A stretch of DNA of 64,000 nucleotides from Chryseobacterium soli (GCF_000737705.1 NZ_JPRH01000004.1:124001-188000); one strand, 5' to 3'. Shown: positions 35,888-45,693, numbered from the stretch's first letter. Notes: generated by a model not told the origin, from the sequence alone. Numbers and translations are program-made.

Positions 35888-36943
35888 ATGCTGTACATAT
35901 TTATTGTAGTTATTCTCCAGGCCTTTATTACCCTGGCAGTTTTACTTTGCCTGGCGCAAAATAGAAATTCTTTTCACAATATGTTACTGCTTTATATTGT
36001 GACCGTAGTCCTGGATATGGGCTATGAATACTTTATCATCAACAGATTCGGCTATGAATCTGTTCTTTACGAAATCCCCTGCAGCTTAAGAATCTTCAAA
36101 GGGTTACTGTTTCTGTACATTACCCTTTACCTTATTGAGAGCAAGTGGCGGGATAAGCTGAAGTATCTGTTATATCCTTTCTCCCTGATTGTTTTATTCC
36201 ACACTTTTGCCTTATCCATCATGTTATTTGGTTATAAAGAAGCAGACGCACTTTTACATCTGTATAAGACCTATTTCTTCAATTTTTATATTTATTATTG
36301 GACCGGAAGTCTCAGCGTTTGTATTTTTCTGCTTTATGTATTTCAGAACCGCACAAAAAATCCTTTTGCTAAAAAATTCAGATCATTTTTATCCTTTGTT
36401 TTACTGAGTGCTTTGGCATTTTGGGGAAGTTTTACATTAGGACTGGACGTTTTGTTATTCCAAAAAATTTACAGCCTCCTGTTTTTAGTTCAATTTGCCT
36501 GGATTTTGTACGTTTATATTTTAACGTACCAGGAACAGCTGAAGAAACTGGCTGCTGCTATCGCTGAAGAGATCACTGTTAAAGAAAAATACCAATACAA
36601 AGACCTTTCTAAAATAAATTTTGAGGATATAAAGCATTCCATCTCCGAATTTTACAGCAACAGCAGGGTATATCTGGATGAAGGCTTTACCCTGGAACAG
36701 CTTTCCCAGTACCTCTCAGTTTCCAAAACCGATCTCACCATTACTTTCAGTCAATATCTCTCTTCTAATTTTCATGAATATACGAATCGTAACCGCGTGC
36801 TACAGTTCAGGCGGATGCTTGAGGAAGAACCGGATGCCAATGTAACAGATCTCGCGTATCAATGCGGATTCAAATCCAAATCTACTTTTTACAAGTATTT
36901 TAAAAAGGAATTTAACTGTCTTCCGTCAGAATATGCCTTTTAA
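35888..36943 (+). CDS. AraC family regulator with N-terminal membrane domain
   Basis: About 351 residues. The first 215 contain roughly seven hydrophobic helices. The C-terminal 100 residues form an AraC DNA-binding domain: FTLEQLSQYLSVSKTDLTIT then FSQYLSSNFHEYTNRNR, and NVTDLAYQCGFKSKSTFYKY then FKKEFNCLPSEYAF. Such fusions in Bacteroidota couple a membrane sensor to transcription. The following TonB receptor and PI-PLC-like genes on the same strand are its likely targets, which is inference from proximity (146 bases). The start is chosen from the promoter box. Confidence 0.87.
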   Translation: MLYIFIVVILQAFITLAVLLCLAQNRNSFHNMLLLYIVTVVLDMGYEYFIINRFGYESVLYEIPCSLRIFKGLLFLYITLYLIESKWRDKLKYLLYPFSLIVLFHTFALSIMLFGYKEADALLHLYKTYFFNFYIYYWTGSLSVCIFLLYVFQNRTKNPFAKKFRSFLSFVLLSALAFWGSFTLGLDVLLFQKIYSLLFLVQFAWILYVYILTYQEQLKKLAAAIAEEITVKEKYQYKDLSKINFEDIKHSISEFYSNSRVYLDEGFTLEQLSQYLSVSKTDLTITFSQYLSSNFHEYTNRNRVLQFRRMLEEEPDANVTDLAYQCGFKSKSTFYKYFKKEFNCLPSEYAF

Positions 36944-37066
36944 CTTTTTGATGATGTTACAATTATTTAATATTCGTAATAAACATTAAATCAATCACTT
37001 AAAAACAACTACACACAAGTTTGGTCTGTTAAAATTTAAATGAACTTATTTTTTTTCGGGGCAGAA

Positions 37067-37074
37067 CATCTTTG
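37067..37074 (+). promoter_or_regulatory. Possible -7 box before the TonB receptor gene
   Basis: CATCTTTG differs from TAnnTTTG only in its first base and lies 15 bases before the ATG at 37090. No -33 TTTG at the right spacing was found. The same CATCTTTG stands before the CsbD-like gene, so it may be a weaker promoter variant. Confidence 0.35.
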
Positions 37075-37089
37075 CAGCAAATTTAAAAT

Positions 37090-39939
37090 ATGTTACAAAG
37101 AAGATTTTTTTTAACCACTGCTGCCGTCTTTTTATTAGGCAGCGTTGCTGTAGCCCAAACCACCATACATGGGGTTGTAACAGATCATCAGGGGAATCTT
37201 CCCAATGCTTTGGTCTATCTTGAAAATAAAGGTGAAAAAATAACGTCCAATACAGACGGATCGTTTATTCTAAGTAATATTCCGGACGGAAATTACAGAC
37301 TTGTCGTTGAATATAGCGGCTATGAAATTACCTATCTGCCCTTCACCATCACCGATAAAAAGCCTGTAGATCTTGGAATGATCCGCATAGGAGAAAATAA
37401 AGCTAAGGAAAATACAATTCAGGAAGTTGTGGTAACCAGTGTTTATAAAGCATCTCAGGCCAGGGCAATTACCATGAAGAAAAATTCCAATACCATTACG
37501 GAAGTGTTGAGTGCAGACGCTATTGGAAAGCTTCCGGACCGTAACGCAGCCGATGCTGTACAGCGTATGCAGGGCGTTTCCATTGAAAGAGATATGGGTG
37601 AAGGCCGGTTTGTCGCAGTACGGGGAACTCCGGTACAATGGACTTCTTCTACACTCAATGGCAACAGAATGCCGAGTGCCAGTGGTGATAATGCCAACAG
37701 AGGGCTGCAGATGGATATCTTCCCTTCAGAACTCATCCAAAATGTACGTTTATCTAAAGCTTTAACTCCCGACCTTGACGGAGATGCCATTGGAGGGAGC
37801 ATAGACTTTATTACAAAAACATCACCCAACAAAGAAACTCTTGCGATCAGTACATCCACCGGATATGTGAATATGTCCAGATCACCTACTTTCAATTCCT
37901 CTATTGTCTACGGAAATAAAATTACAGATAAGTTAAAGTTCATTTCCTCAGCAGTGATATGGCAGCGATCCAGCGCGATAGACCAGATGCGTAATATTTT
38001 CAACTATGGTCTGGGTGGGACTGCATCCAATTCCATCAATCAGCTGCAGTTGCGTGATTACCTGGCTGACAGGAGAACGTTAGGCTTCAATTATGCTATG
38101 GATTATGACATCAACAGTAAAAACAAGCTGTATTTCAAAGGTTTATACAGCCAATACAAAGATCAGCAGTCAGTAAGAGAAACATATTTTAATTTTGACA
38201 GTAAAAATGTGATGCTGCAGGCAAGGCATGCGGATTATCTTACAGATCTGTATTCTATGCAGATTGGAGGAAACCATCAGGTAGGGCAGCGACTGGAAAT
38301 AGACTGGTCTGCATCGAAGGCAAGATCTGCTTTTAAATTCAATTCTCCGGGCCAGCTGGATGAACATGACAGGGGATATCCTATTATTAATTTTATACAG
38401 CCCATGGGTTATGGAAATATTGCTTCTGATGGGAGAAAATATTTTGCAATGGACGCTCCCAATGGTGTCGGCGATCAGACAGAATATACATTACCTTACA
38501 ATCAAAATACCATTACAGGCAATCAGTTAAAGCTGAACCAGGTTATCATCAGCCAAAACCGCAACAGCGAAACGGACCTGCGGGGCCAGGTGGATCTGAA
38601 ATATACGGTTGCAGAAAATTTCAAATTACAGTTTGGAACCAAATTCAACAATAAGGAAAAAATAGTAGATGCCGCGGTATTGGTATGGATGCCCAAATCA
38701 GCATTAGGAATTCCGGGTGCACCAATAAGTTATATGAATCAGTTCGGACAGACTGATTTTCCATTGAACGGAGGCTTTATGAACCCTCTTGGAAATCCCT
38801 ATCAATCTGTCATTATCAATCAGATTACCAATGCCCAGATTGACCAGTTTTACAATGCCGATACCCAAAACAGTCTCGGACTTCAGCAGGTAAGCGGGAA
38901 AAACAGCAGTTCCAATATCACCAGCTCTTATCGTGGACAGGAGAATGTTTGGGCAACTTATCTTATGGGCACCTGGAAAGTTAATGAAAAACTGCAGTTA
39001 CTGGGCGGTGTACGTAATGAATATAACGATATTTCCTTTTACGGTAAAAAAGTAGTCTCCACTCAGGCCGGAACTGCAGCAGAGGACATTAAAGACAGTA
39101 AAAAGTACAATGTATTTCTCCCGATGGTTAATATGAAATGGAATCTCAGTAAAGACCAGATTGTGAGGGCTGCCTACACAAGATCTTTCGCAAGACCGGA
39201 TTTTAATGATCTTAACCCGGGTACTATCGTGAATGATCTTTCCAGCACGATAACGCAGGGAAATACCCAGCTGAATCCTACATTCTCCAACAATTTCGAT
39301 CTGATGTTCGAAAACTATTTTGGAAAACTAGACCTTGTAACTGCCGGAGCTTTCTATAAAGATATTACCGACCTGATTTATAAAGATCAATCGATTGTCA
39401 GCCTCAACGGACTTCCTTATACCTTTACCACTCCGAAAAATCTGGAAGGAGCAAAACTCTATGGTTTTGAAGTGGGGATTTCCAAACGTTTTGAAGGACT
39501 TCCAGGGTTTCTAAAACATTTTGGTTTCGAAGGAAACTACACTTTTATTGCTTCAGAAATGAAAATGCCGGTATATGAAAACGGCCGCCAGACAGGAACC
39601 ATGAAAACTACGATTCCTAACCAGGCCAAGCATATTTTTAATACCATTTTATTTTATGAAACCGGTGCATTTATGCTCAGGCTGGCAGGAAATTACAAAG
39701 GAAATTATGTAAGCGAAATAAGAACTGCCGCAGGTCCGGATCATTATCAGCATTTTGATAAGAACTTTACAGTAGATGCTTCGGCTTCTTACAGCATTCA
39801 CAAAAACATACGGCTTTTTGTAGAACTGAATAATATCTTCAATGAACCCAACCGCTATTATATGGGAATTAAATCCAGAGTAGAAAATATTTCATATTCG
39901 GGAATACGGGGTCAGATGGGTGCTACTTTCAATTTTTAA
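37090..39939 (+). CDS. TonB-dependent outer membrane receptor
   Basis: A 949-residue receptor. It has a signal peptide (ending VAVAQ near residue 23) and a carboxypeptidase-regulatory-like domain (about 24-105, TTIHGVVTDHQGNLPNALVY). The TonB box region ENTIQEVVVTSVYK follows, then the plug (GKLPDRNAADAVQRMQGVSI and DLDGDAIGGSIDFITK) and the long barrel ending RGQMGATFNF. The plug sequence fits the large CarboxypepD-linked receptors similar to TIGR01782. The ligand is unknown, but the next gene encodes a secreted phospholipase-like enzyme and the previous one a membrane AraC regulator, so uptake of a phosphate- or inositol-containing product is plausible. Confidence 0.93.
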   Translation: MLQRRFFLTTAAVFLLGSVAVAQTTIHGVVTDHQGNLPNALVYLENKGEKITSNTDGSFILSNIPDGNYRLVVEYSGYEITYLPFTITDKKPVDLGMIRIGENKAKENTIQEVVVTSVYKASQARAITMKKNSNTITEVLSADAIGKLPDRNAADAVQRMQGVSIERDMGEGRFVAVRGTPVQWTSSTLNGNRMPSASGDNANRGLQMDIFPSELIQNVRLSKALTPDLDGDAIGGSIDFITKTSPNKETLAISTSTGYVNMSRSPTFNSSIVYGNKITDKLKFISSAVIWQRSSAIDQMRNIFNYGLGGTASNSINQLQLRDYLADRRTLGFNYAMDYDINSKNKLYFKGLYSQYKDQQSVRETYFNFDSKNVMLQARHADYLTDLYSMQIGGNHQVGQRLEIDWSASKARSAFKFNSPGQLDEHDRGYPIINFIQPMGYGNIASDGRKYFAMDAPNGVGDQTEYTLPYNQNTITGNQLKLNQVIISQNRNSETDLRGQVDLKYTVAENFKLQFGTKFNNKEKIVDAAVLVWMPKSALGIPGAPISYMNQFGQTDFPLNGGFMNPLGNPYQSVIINQITNAQIDQFYNADTQNSLGLQQVSGKNSSSNITSSYRGQENVWATYLMGTWKVNEKLQLLGGVRNEYNDISFYGKKVVSTQAGTAAEDIKDSKKYNVFLPMVNMKWNLSKDQIVRAAYTRSFARPDFNDLNPGTIVNDLSSTITQGNTQLNPTFSNNFDLMFENYFGKLDLVTAGAFYKDITDLIYKDQSIVSLNGLPYTFTTPKNLEGAKLYGFEVGISKRFEGLPGFLKHFGFEGNYTFIASEMKMPVYENGRQTGTMKTTIPNQAKHIFNTILFYETGAFMLRLAGNYKGNYVSEIRTAAGPDHYQHFDKNFTVDASASYSIHKNIRLFVELNNIFNEPNRYYMGIKSRVENISYSGIRGQMGATFNF

Positions 39940-39961
39940 TAATATAATAATCTTCAATTTT

Positions 39962-41143
39962 ATGAAAAAATATATCTGTACTGCTGCCATAGCGGCTGCA
40001 ACGTTATTCCATGCGCAGGAAAAATGCCGGAATATTAAAATCAATCAGATACAGGTGTTAGGAACTCATAATTCCTATGCAGAACCTGTAGATCCAAAGG
40101 TGCTTGAATTGGCAGCTCCCATTATCAAAAATGTTATGAAAAGCTATGATTCAGGAATGTCTCCGGAACAAAAAGCGAAATTTCAGGAATATCATCCTAA
40201 CGGATTAGATTTTAATGAAGCGCTTAACTATAATCATCCGGATTTCATTCAACAGCTGAATGCCCATCTCCGCAGTCTCGAACTGGATGTGTACTATGAT
40301 CCTAACGGAAACCGTTTTAATCATCCTACTTCGTATCGTGTTTTAAATGAAAAAGGAGTTAAAGATCTTGCTCCCCATAATACTCAAGGATTAGACCAAC
40401 CAGGTTTCAAAGTACTGCATATGGCAGATATTGATTTCAGATCCCATTATCCGACTTTAAAAGCTGCGTTAACAGAACTTCGCCAATGGTCTGATAAAAA
40501 TCCGAATCATACCCCAATTTTTATAATGGTCGAAGCTAAAGATTCAGGTTTTCCTATTTTTCCCAACAGTACTCAGGTGCTACCTTTCGATCAGACAGCC
40601 TATGATGATCTGGACAAGGAAATATCCCAATATCTTGGAAAAAATAAAATCATTACTCCCAAAGAGGTTCAGGGAACATTTCCTACCTTGCGTGAAGCCG
40701 TTATTCATGGTAACTGGCCAAAGCTGGAAGACAGCAGAGGCAAATTTATCCTGATGCTCCTTCCTGGAAGTGCCGGAACCCGATCTACTAAAGACAACCC
40801 GTATCTGATCAACGGTTCTCTGGAAAAAAGACTCATGTTCATGGAAAGTGAACCTGACGACAATTTTGGAGCTTTTATTTTAAGAGATAATGCCCTGATC
40901 CGTCAGAAGGAAATTAAAGAGATGGTACAACAAGGATTTATAGTAAGAACAAGAGCGGATATTGAAACCTATGAAGCTAAAGTAAATGATCCCACCCGTT
41001 CAAAAGCTGCCTTCAGCAGTGGGGCACAAGTGGTATCCACCGATTTTTTCAAACCGGGAAACAGCTATGGAACGCCTTATTTTGTGAAACCTCCACAGGA
41101 TAAAGATTATCTTGCCAATCCGGTGAACGGAGAATGTCAATAA
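39962..41143 (+). CDS. Secreted Ca2+-dependent PI-PLC-like phosphodiesterase
   Basis: About 393 residues; the ATG at 39962 gives a proper signal peptide (MKKYICTAAIAAATLFHAQ). The domain matches the phosphatidylinositol phospholipase C1-like group (PF16670): catalytic His36 in VLGTHNSYAEPV, the metal-binding LRSLELDVYYDPNGN, the second His in VLHMADIDFRSHY, and FIMVEAKD. It would cleave phosphodiester bonds of inositol lipids or similar molecules outside the cytoplasm. It follows the TonB receptor by 22 bases and ends at a strong terminator, so receptor and enzyme form one unit. Confidence 0.88.
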   Translation: MKKYICTAAIAAATLFHAQEKCRNIKINQIQVLGTHNSYAEPVDPKVLELAAPIIKNVMKSYDSGMSPEQKAKFQEYHPNGLDFNEALNYNHPDFIQQLNAHLRSLELDVYYDPNGNRFNHPTSYRVLNEKGVKDLAPHNTQGLDQPGFKVLHMADIDFRSHYPTLKAALTELRQWSDKNPNHTPIFIMVEAKDSGFPIFPNSTQVLPFDQTAYDDLDKEISQYLGKNKIITPKEVQGTFPTLREAVIHGNWPKLEDSRGKFILMLLPGSAGTRSTKDNPYLINGSLEKRLMFMESEPDDNFGAFILRDNALIRQKEIKEMVQQGFIVRTRADIETYEAKVNDPTRSKAAFSSGAQVVSTDFFKPGNSYGTPYFVKPPQDKDYLANPVNGECQ

Positions 41144-41182
41144 AAAAGTTCCGCCTCAAGTTATTCTGAGGCGGAACTTTTT
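41143..41182 (+). terminator. Strong rho-independent terminator
   Basis: A perfect 16-bp stem, arms AAAAAGTTCCGCCTCA (41143-41158) and TGAGGCGGAACTTTTT (41167-41182), 8-base loop. It can also serve the convergent mug gene. Confidence 0.92.
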
Positions 41183-41209
41183 ATTTTATACCAAAGAATA
41201 TGCTCTTAG

Positions 41210-41707
41210 CTAAAAGATATTTTTATGAAATTCAGTGTAAGAAGCTACGAGATTCTCAAGACTAAATCCACGGTTCAGGCCACTTGTATTGGGCAGCACC
41301 CAAACTTTAGCCCCACAAAATTCTTCATCCTGCAGTCCCCATGGGATATCTTTTTTTCCGGAGAATGCTTTGTATGCTGCTTTACCGAGAAAGGCAATGT
41401 ATTTGGGCTGAAATTGGTTCATTTTATTTTTGAAAATTTCAAGGGAATGATCAAATTCTTCGTTGGAAAGCTCATCTGCACGGGATGTAGCCCTCGCTAC
41501 AGCAGTCGTCAGTCCATATCCAAAATCTAAAATACTGGTGTCATTTTCAGCTTCAATCTGATAAGGGGTAAATCCTGCCTGATGCAGAACTTTCCAAAAA
41601 CGGTTGCTTCTTCCTGAAAAATGATGCCCGTCGTCCGAGGATTTTAATCCCGGATTAATTCCGCAAAAAAGGACTGTCAGATCGGTTTTGATGATATCGG
41701 TTAACAT
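41210..41707 (-). CDS. mug: G/U(T) mismatch-specific DNA glycosylase
   Basis: A 165-residue uracil-DNA glycosylase superfamily member of the Mug type. The catalytic loop LFCGINPGL places the key Asn at position 18, as in the E. coli enzyme. The second motif is LPNTSGLNRGFSLENLV (E. coli has NPSGL; here Thr replaces Pro). DDGHHFSGRSNRFWKVLHQ is also typical. It removes uracil or ethenocytosine opposite guanine. It is followed by another DNA glycosylase gene on the same strand upstream (41768), forming a small base-excision repair pair. Confidence 0.92.
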   Translation of the reverse strand: MLTDIIKTDLTVLFCGINPGLKSSDDGHHFSGRSNRFWKVLHQAGFTPYQIEAENDTSILDFGYGLTTAVARATSRADELSNEEFDHSLEIFKNKMNQFQPKYIAFLGKAAYKAFSGKKDIPWGLQDEEFCGAKVWVLPNTSGLNRGFSLENLVASYTEFHKNIF

Positions 41708-41767
41708 AGCTTGAATTATTGAAAATGATTTCTATAAGAAGAGATTCTACAGGTTTTCTTTTACTAA

Positions 41768-42388
41768 TTATTTATTAGGCTTACTTACATATTTATTGCC
41801 TTTTACAAAAAAACGCCATGGCAAGAATGCATCTTCCTGGGCATAGGCAACTCCTATACGAGGTCTGGCGGTAATCTCATCCGGCGTATACCGAATGTTG
41901 TGATCTTCAATCCATATCTCTTCTCCGGTTAAATCTTTGGTATTGAAAGAACGGTCAATTCCTAAAGCTTTCGCAGCAGAACCCGGGCCGGAAGAAATAG
42001 CAGCTTTAGAAACAGGCATATTCCTCCTGAGCTCCATGATTTCTGTACCTATTAAAGGCTCAACAGCCCGTACCAGTACGGCATGATGTTCGTCTTTAAC
42101 AGAACTCACGATATTGAAGAGATGGTGAATGCCATAGCATAGATACACATAGGAAAGGCCGCCATCATTGTATAGAATTTCAGTTCTGTCGGTTCGTCGG
42201 CCGCCGTAAGCATGGGAAGCCTTATCCATTACCCCAAAATACGCTTCCGTTTCTACGATAATGCCTGCCGTAATATTTCCTTCGATCTCAGTAAAAAGCA
42301 CTTTCCCCAAGAGATCTTTTGCCAGAAAAACGACATCCTGATTTTGATAATAAGAATATGGTAATTTCAAATCTTTATTGGTTATCAT
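41768..42388 (-). CDS. DNA-3-methyladenine glycosylase (MPG/AAG family)
   Basis: A 206-residue monofunctional alkyl-purine glycosylase (PF02245). The catalytic region reads GIIVETEAYFGVMDKASHAY and GGRRTDRTEILYNDGGLSYV, then YLCYGIHHLFNIVSS, AVLVRAVEPL and SGPGSAAKALGID, all as in human MPG and Bacillus YxlJ. It excises alkylated adenine and guanine. It lies 60 bases upstream of mug on the same strand, so the two repair genes may be cotranscribed. Confidence 0.93.
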   Translation of the reverse strand: MITNKDLKLPYSYYQNQDVVFLAKDLLGKVLFTEIEGNITAGIIVETEAYFGVMDKASHAYGGRRTDRTEILYNDGGLSYVYLCYGIHHLFNIVSSVKDEHHAVLVRAVEPLIGTEIMELRRNMPVSKAAISSGPGSAAKALGIDRSFNTKDLTGEEIWIEDHNIRYTPDEITARPRIGVAYAQEDAFLPWRFFVKGNKYVSKPNK

Positions 42389-42447
42389 GAAATTTAAAGA
42401 TAATCAAAAATTATATTTTTCCGACATAAAGTATCAAATGATATTGA

Positions 42448-43911
42448 TCAGATAATTTTCCGTAACAGTTCAAGAGACTGTTCAATTTCCTGTTCATTAA
42501 GTGATGCAAATCCCAGTCTAAGGCCGTTGGGTATAAATATTTCATTATTATAAAACGAGCCGTCAGCAATTTTCAATCCCTTTTTTGCCGCAGATTGTGA
42601 AAGATCGGATAGGCTGATGGAAGTATCAAATACGGACCAAACGGCAAGGCCTCCTTCAGGAATTTTAAAATCAATCACATTACTGAATCTGCTATGAAGT
42701 ATTTCACAAAACAGGTCCCTGCGCTGTCTGTATATTTTCAACGATTTTCGGAAATGCCTTTCCATTTCTCCATTATCAAACAAAGAAGAAAACGCTTCTT
42801 CCAGTAAGGAATCCCCCTGTTTATCGATCAGCTGCCTCAATGAAGATGAAGCTTCCACAAAACCAGGTTCAGCAATCATAAATCCTGTTCGGAGAGCAGG
42901 CGCAAAGGTTTTAGTAATAGACCCGATATAAATAACATTTCTGTTGTGGTCTATACTCGCTAACGGGATATAGGGTTTGTTGTCATAATGAAAATTGAAA
43001 TCATAATCATCTTCAATGATTGCGAACCGATATTCTTTGGCCAGCTTCAGCAGTTTCAGTCTTCTTTCCATGCTCATCGTTACCGTAGTGGGAAAATGAT
43101 GGCGCGGAATAATATAAACCGCTTTAATGGTCTGCTGCTGCAGGACTTCCTCAAGAACATCAATATCCATCCCATAATCATCTACCGGAATTCTTAAAAG
43201 AGAAGCCCCCGTATACCTGAAAATTTCATCAGCAGAGCGATAATTGGATACTCCAACAGCTATATGATCCGATGCTTTCAGTAAAAGCTGTGCGGCAAGA
43301 TATATACCCATCTGACTGCCTTTGGTAATCAGAAGATTTTCAGGAGTAACTACTAAGCCCCTCGTATCCGCCAGATAACGGCACAAGGCATTACGAAGAT
43401 GCTCCGAACCTTGCGGATATCCATATTTCAGGAAATTTTTCCCGTAAAACTTTTTAGAAATGCTTCGATATTCACGCATCAGCAGATCTATCGGTGTCAG
43501 CCTTACATCAGGAAATCCATCATCAATCGTTAAAACTGATTGCTGGAAATTCTCAGTTTCTTTCTTTCCTATAAAAGGATTATCCCATATAAATGATTCC
43601 TTTTGCAGATCCAAAACCCGGTTAGAAACATTTTTTTTATTTTTAGAAAGAGCAGGCAATTTTGACAATACAAATATGCCTTTACGTTCGATGGATTCAG
43701 CCCAGCCCTGGCTTACCAGTTCTTCATAAGCCAGTTTCACCGTATTCCGGTTGAGTCCGGTTAATTCCGAGAGTGCCCGCGTACTGGGCAATGCATCTCC
43801 AGCCTGTAACGTACCATCAGTAATCAGGCTGATAAAGCTATTGCACAGCTGAATATACAATGAAATATTGGATGCTCTGTTAAGCTGTATCAGTGTTTTG
43901 TAAGGTAACAT
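42448..43911 (-). CDS. MocR/PdxR-type GntR-aminotransferase regulator
   Basis: A 487-residue fusion. The N-terminal GntR winged helix (about 15-80) reads LQAGDALPSTRALSELTGLN and RNTVKLAYEELVSQGW. The rest is a class I aminotransferase domain with the PLP lysine in IYIGSITKTFAPALRTGFMI and the cofactor-binding IIEDDYDFNFHYD. Such proteins use PLP or an amino-compound adduct as signal and rarely act as enzymes. The neighbouring AhpD-like and DoxX genes lie upstream on the same strand, so the usual divergent MocR target is not obvious. Confidence 0.92.
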   Translation of the reverse strand: MLPYKTLIQLNRASNISLYIQLCNSFISLITDGTLQAGDALPSTRALSELTGLNRNTVKLAYEELVSQGWAESIERKGIFVLSKLPALSKNKKNVSNRVLDLQKESFIWDNPFIGKKETENFQQSVLTIDDGFPDVRLTPIDLLMREYRSISKKFYGKNFLKYGYPQGSEHLRNALCRYLADTRGLVVTPENLLITKGSQMGIYLAAQLLLKASDHIAVGVSNYRSADEIFRYTGASLLRIPVDDYGMDIDVLEEVLQQQTIKAVYIIPRHHFPTTVTMSMERRLKLLKLAKEYRFAIIEDDYDFNFHYDNKPYIPLASIDHNRNVIYIGSITKTFAPALRTGFMIAEPGFVEASSSLRQLIDKQGDSLLEEAFSSLFDNGEMERHFRKSLKIYRQRRDLFCEILHSRFSNVIDFKIPEGGLAVWSVFDTSISLSDLSQSAAKKGLKIADGSFYNNEIFIPNGLRLGFASLNEQEIEQSLELLRKII

Positions 43912-44042
43912 TCCAGGTCAGATATTTTTTATTTTATCCTGTAATTTATGATAAAAAAATTATTAATAGATTAAAGCTCTATAAAAAACTGCTTCCAAAC
44001 AAAGTAAGGAAACAGTGATAATTCAGATAAAAAATGATTATT

Positions 44043-44477
44043 CTAACCAGGAATTAATTGGGTGGTAATACCAATTCTATTCCAAGCGTTGATCGTTATG
44101 ATGGCCAGAATCACCTGGGCCAGATACGTTTCTCCCAAAGCTTCCAGCGCTTCCTGGTACGTTTGATCTTTTACATGATTACTGATCAGAGTAACTTCCT
44201 CAGTTAAGGCTAATATCGTACGTTCTTCTTTGGTGAAAAAGGGAGTATCACGCCATGCGTTAAGGGCATAAATACGTTGTTCCGTTTCACCGGATTTTCG
44301 GGCTTCTTTTGTATGCATATCAATACAAAATGCACATCCGTTGATCTGTGAAGCTCTGATTTTTATCAAATCCTTATGTGTTGCTGTAAGGGGAGTACTT
44401 TCAATGAATTTTTCAAGACCCAGGATGGCTTTGTAGCCTGCCGGTTCTGCCTGATCAATTTTAATACGTGTTGCCAT
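44043..44477 (-). CDS. Carboxymuconolactone decarboxylase/AhpD-like protein
   Basis: A 144-residue AhpD-fold protein. The redox motif is complete: INGCAFCIDMHTKEARKSG with Cys48, Cys51 and His55. The surrounding helices (HKDLIKIRASQ, RIYALNAWRDTPFFTKEERT, LALTEEVTLIS) are typical of the CMD family of peroxidase-like proteins. It follows a DoxX gene by 60 bases on the same strand. CMD and DoxX pairs are a common arrangement and are thought to help in oxidant or thiol stress. Confidence 0.92.
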   Translation of the reverse strand: MATRIKIDQAEPAGYKAILGLEKFIESTPLTATHKDLIKIRASQINGCAFCIDMHTKEARKSGETEQRIYALNAWRDTPFFTKEERTILALTEEVTLISNHVKDQTYQEALEALGETYLAQVILAIITINAWNRIGITTQLIPG

Positions 44478-44537
44478 TTTATTATTATTTTATATTTGTT
44501 TTATCAGATGTAAATACTTTCTAAAAGAATGGGAGCA

Positions 44538-44978
44538 TTATTTACCTTTAAAAAAATTGTCCAGGCTCCATTCATAATTGGGAATACGGGAAAGCAGGAA
44601 ACTTGCAGCCGTTGCTGTAAAGACTCCAAAATTGATCGGTTTTTGTATCCCGACAAAAAGAGTCATAAATACAATAAATGTGAGCGTCAGTAATGAGCCC
44701 GCTATCGCAGCATATTTTGTTTTAAAACCTATGATTAAAAGGACGCCGATCACCAATTCACATACAGTAGCAATTCCGCCCATTACATTGACCATCGGTC
44801 TGTCTAAAAAAGGCATGAGCGTTGTCGTGTAACTAATGAAATTATCCCAATTTCCCCATTCTACATTTCCCGTACCTGCTGGTCCTAAAAGTCCTAATCT
44901 GTCTGAAACCGGTGTTAAAAATGTAATCCCTAATGCAAACCTTAACAGAAACTGTGGAATTTTAAATGAATCCTTCAT
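44538..44978 (-). CDS. DoxX family membrane protein
   Basis: A 146-residue protein with four hydrophobic helices. FLLRFALGITFLTPVSDRLG at the start, the loop GTGNVEWGNWDNFISYTTTL, and GIATVCELVIGVLLIIGFKT are typical of DoxX. It is the first gene of a unit with the AhpD-like gene. Membrane-bound reducing activity is proposed for the family; no catalytic residues can be named. Confidence 0.88.
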   Translation of the reverse strand: MKDSFKIPQFLLRFALGITFLTPVSDRLGLLGPAGTGNVEWGNWDNFISYTTTLMPFLDRPMVNVMGGIATVCELVIGVLLIIGFKTKYAAIAGSLLTLTFIVFMTLFVGIQKPINFGVFTATAASFLLSRIPNYEWSLDNFFKGK

Positions 44979-45104
44979 AAATCTTGTATTTTATTGGCAC
45001 AAAAGTAGGAACATTCTGAACCATGTTATAGATCCAGATTTGTCAAATTACATGGCCCAGCAAAATAATATGATTTAGTAGTATTTCAGATATTTTTAAA
45101 AGAA

Positions 45105-45142
45105 AAAAGAGCTATATTGATGTTCAACTATAGCTCTTTTTA
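45105..45142. terminator. Bidirectional terminator
   Basis: AAAAGAGCTATA (45105-45116) pairs exactly with TATAGCTCTTTT (45129-45140), loop 12 bases. It lies downstream of the gene at 45202 on the minus strand and has A and T runs on both sides. Confidence 0.8.
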
Positions 45143-45201
45143 TATGGTAATGAGAATATTGTTATGGTCTTTATGCCGTCTTATCCTCCAGGTTTTTCTT
45201 A

Positions 45202-45693
45202 TTACTTTTTAATGCCAATGGCTTTTAAAGCTGCATGTGTTAAATATATTTCTTCAAAAACAGTAAAGGACTCAATATCTTTAAATGTTGGAGACCTTAA
45301 GTCACTTTTATTAAAAGTCAGTTCAATAGAATCATCATAGTTGGCTACGATTCTTACCACAGAATATCCGTTATAATCAATCCTGAATTCTTCAAAAAAA
45401 CATTTTTGTTCGGCCTTTTGATATATTTTGTGTTCTTCAGATCCAACCCCTTCATCATCTTTTCCATTGTTATGTTCAAGGGTTTTCCAAATCGTATAAT
45501 TTTTGGGCATTTTCAGCACATTTCCTTTCGGATCTACAGGTACAAACATTCCAAGCGTTAGCGGTTTTTTAAGGAAATTAGCATAATTATTCATCAAGGC
45601 TAATGTTTGTAAATCAGCATATCCTTCGTGCGAATAATATTCAATCACAAAGGTTGTCATAGGAATCAGCTTGTGAGACGCTTCAGTCGGCAT
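45202..45693 (-). CDS. Hypothetical protein, 163 residues
   Basis: A soluble protein without signal peptide or membrane span. It begins MPTEASHKLIPMTTFVIEYY; an internal ATG at residue 12 is an alternative start. Segments such as KPLTLGMFVPVDPKGNVLKM and the strand-rich CFFEEFRIDYNGYSVVRIV suggest a compact alpha/beta fold. The protein is rich in acidic residues. No family was recognised. It is monocistronic, divergent from the exonuclease VII-like gene across about 250 bases, and has its own terminator. Confidence 0.65.
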   Translation of the reverse strand: MPTEASHKLIPMTTFVIEYYSHEGYADLQTLALMNNYANFLKKPLTLGMFVPVDPKGNVLKMPKNYTIWKTLEHNNGKDDEGVGSEEHKIYQKAEQKCFFEEFRIDYNGYSVVRIVANYDDSIELTFNKSDLRSPTFKDIESFTVFEEIYLTHAALKAIGIKK

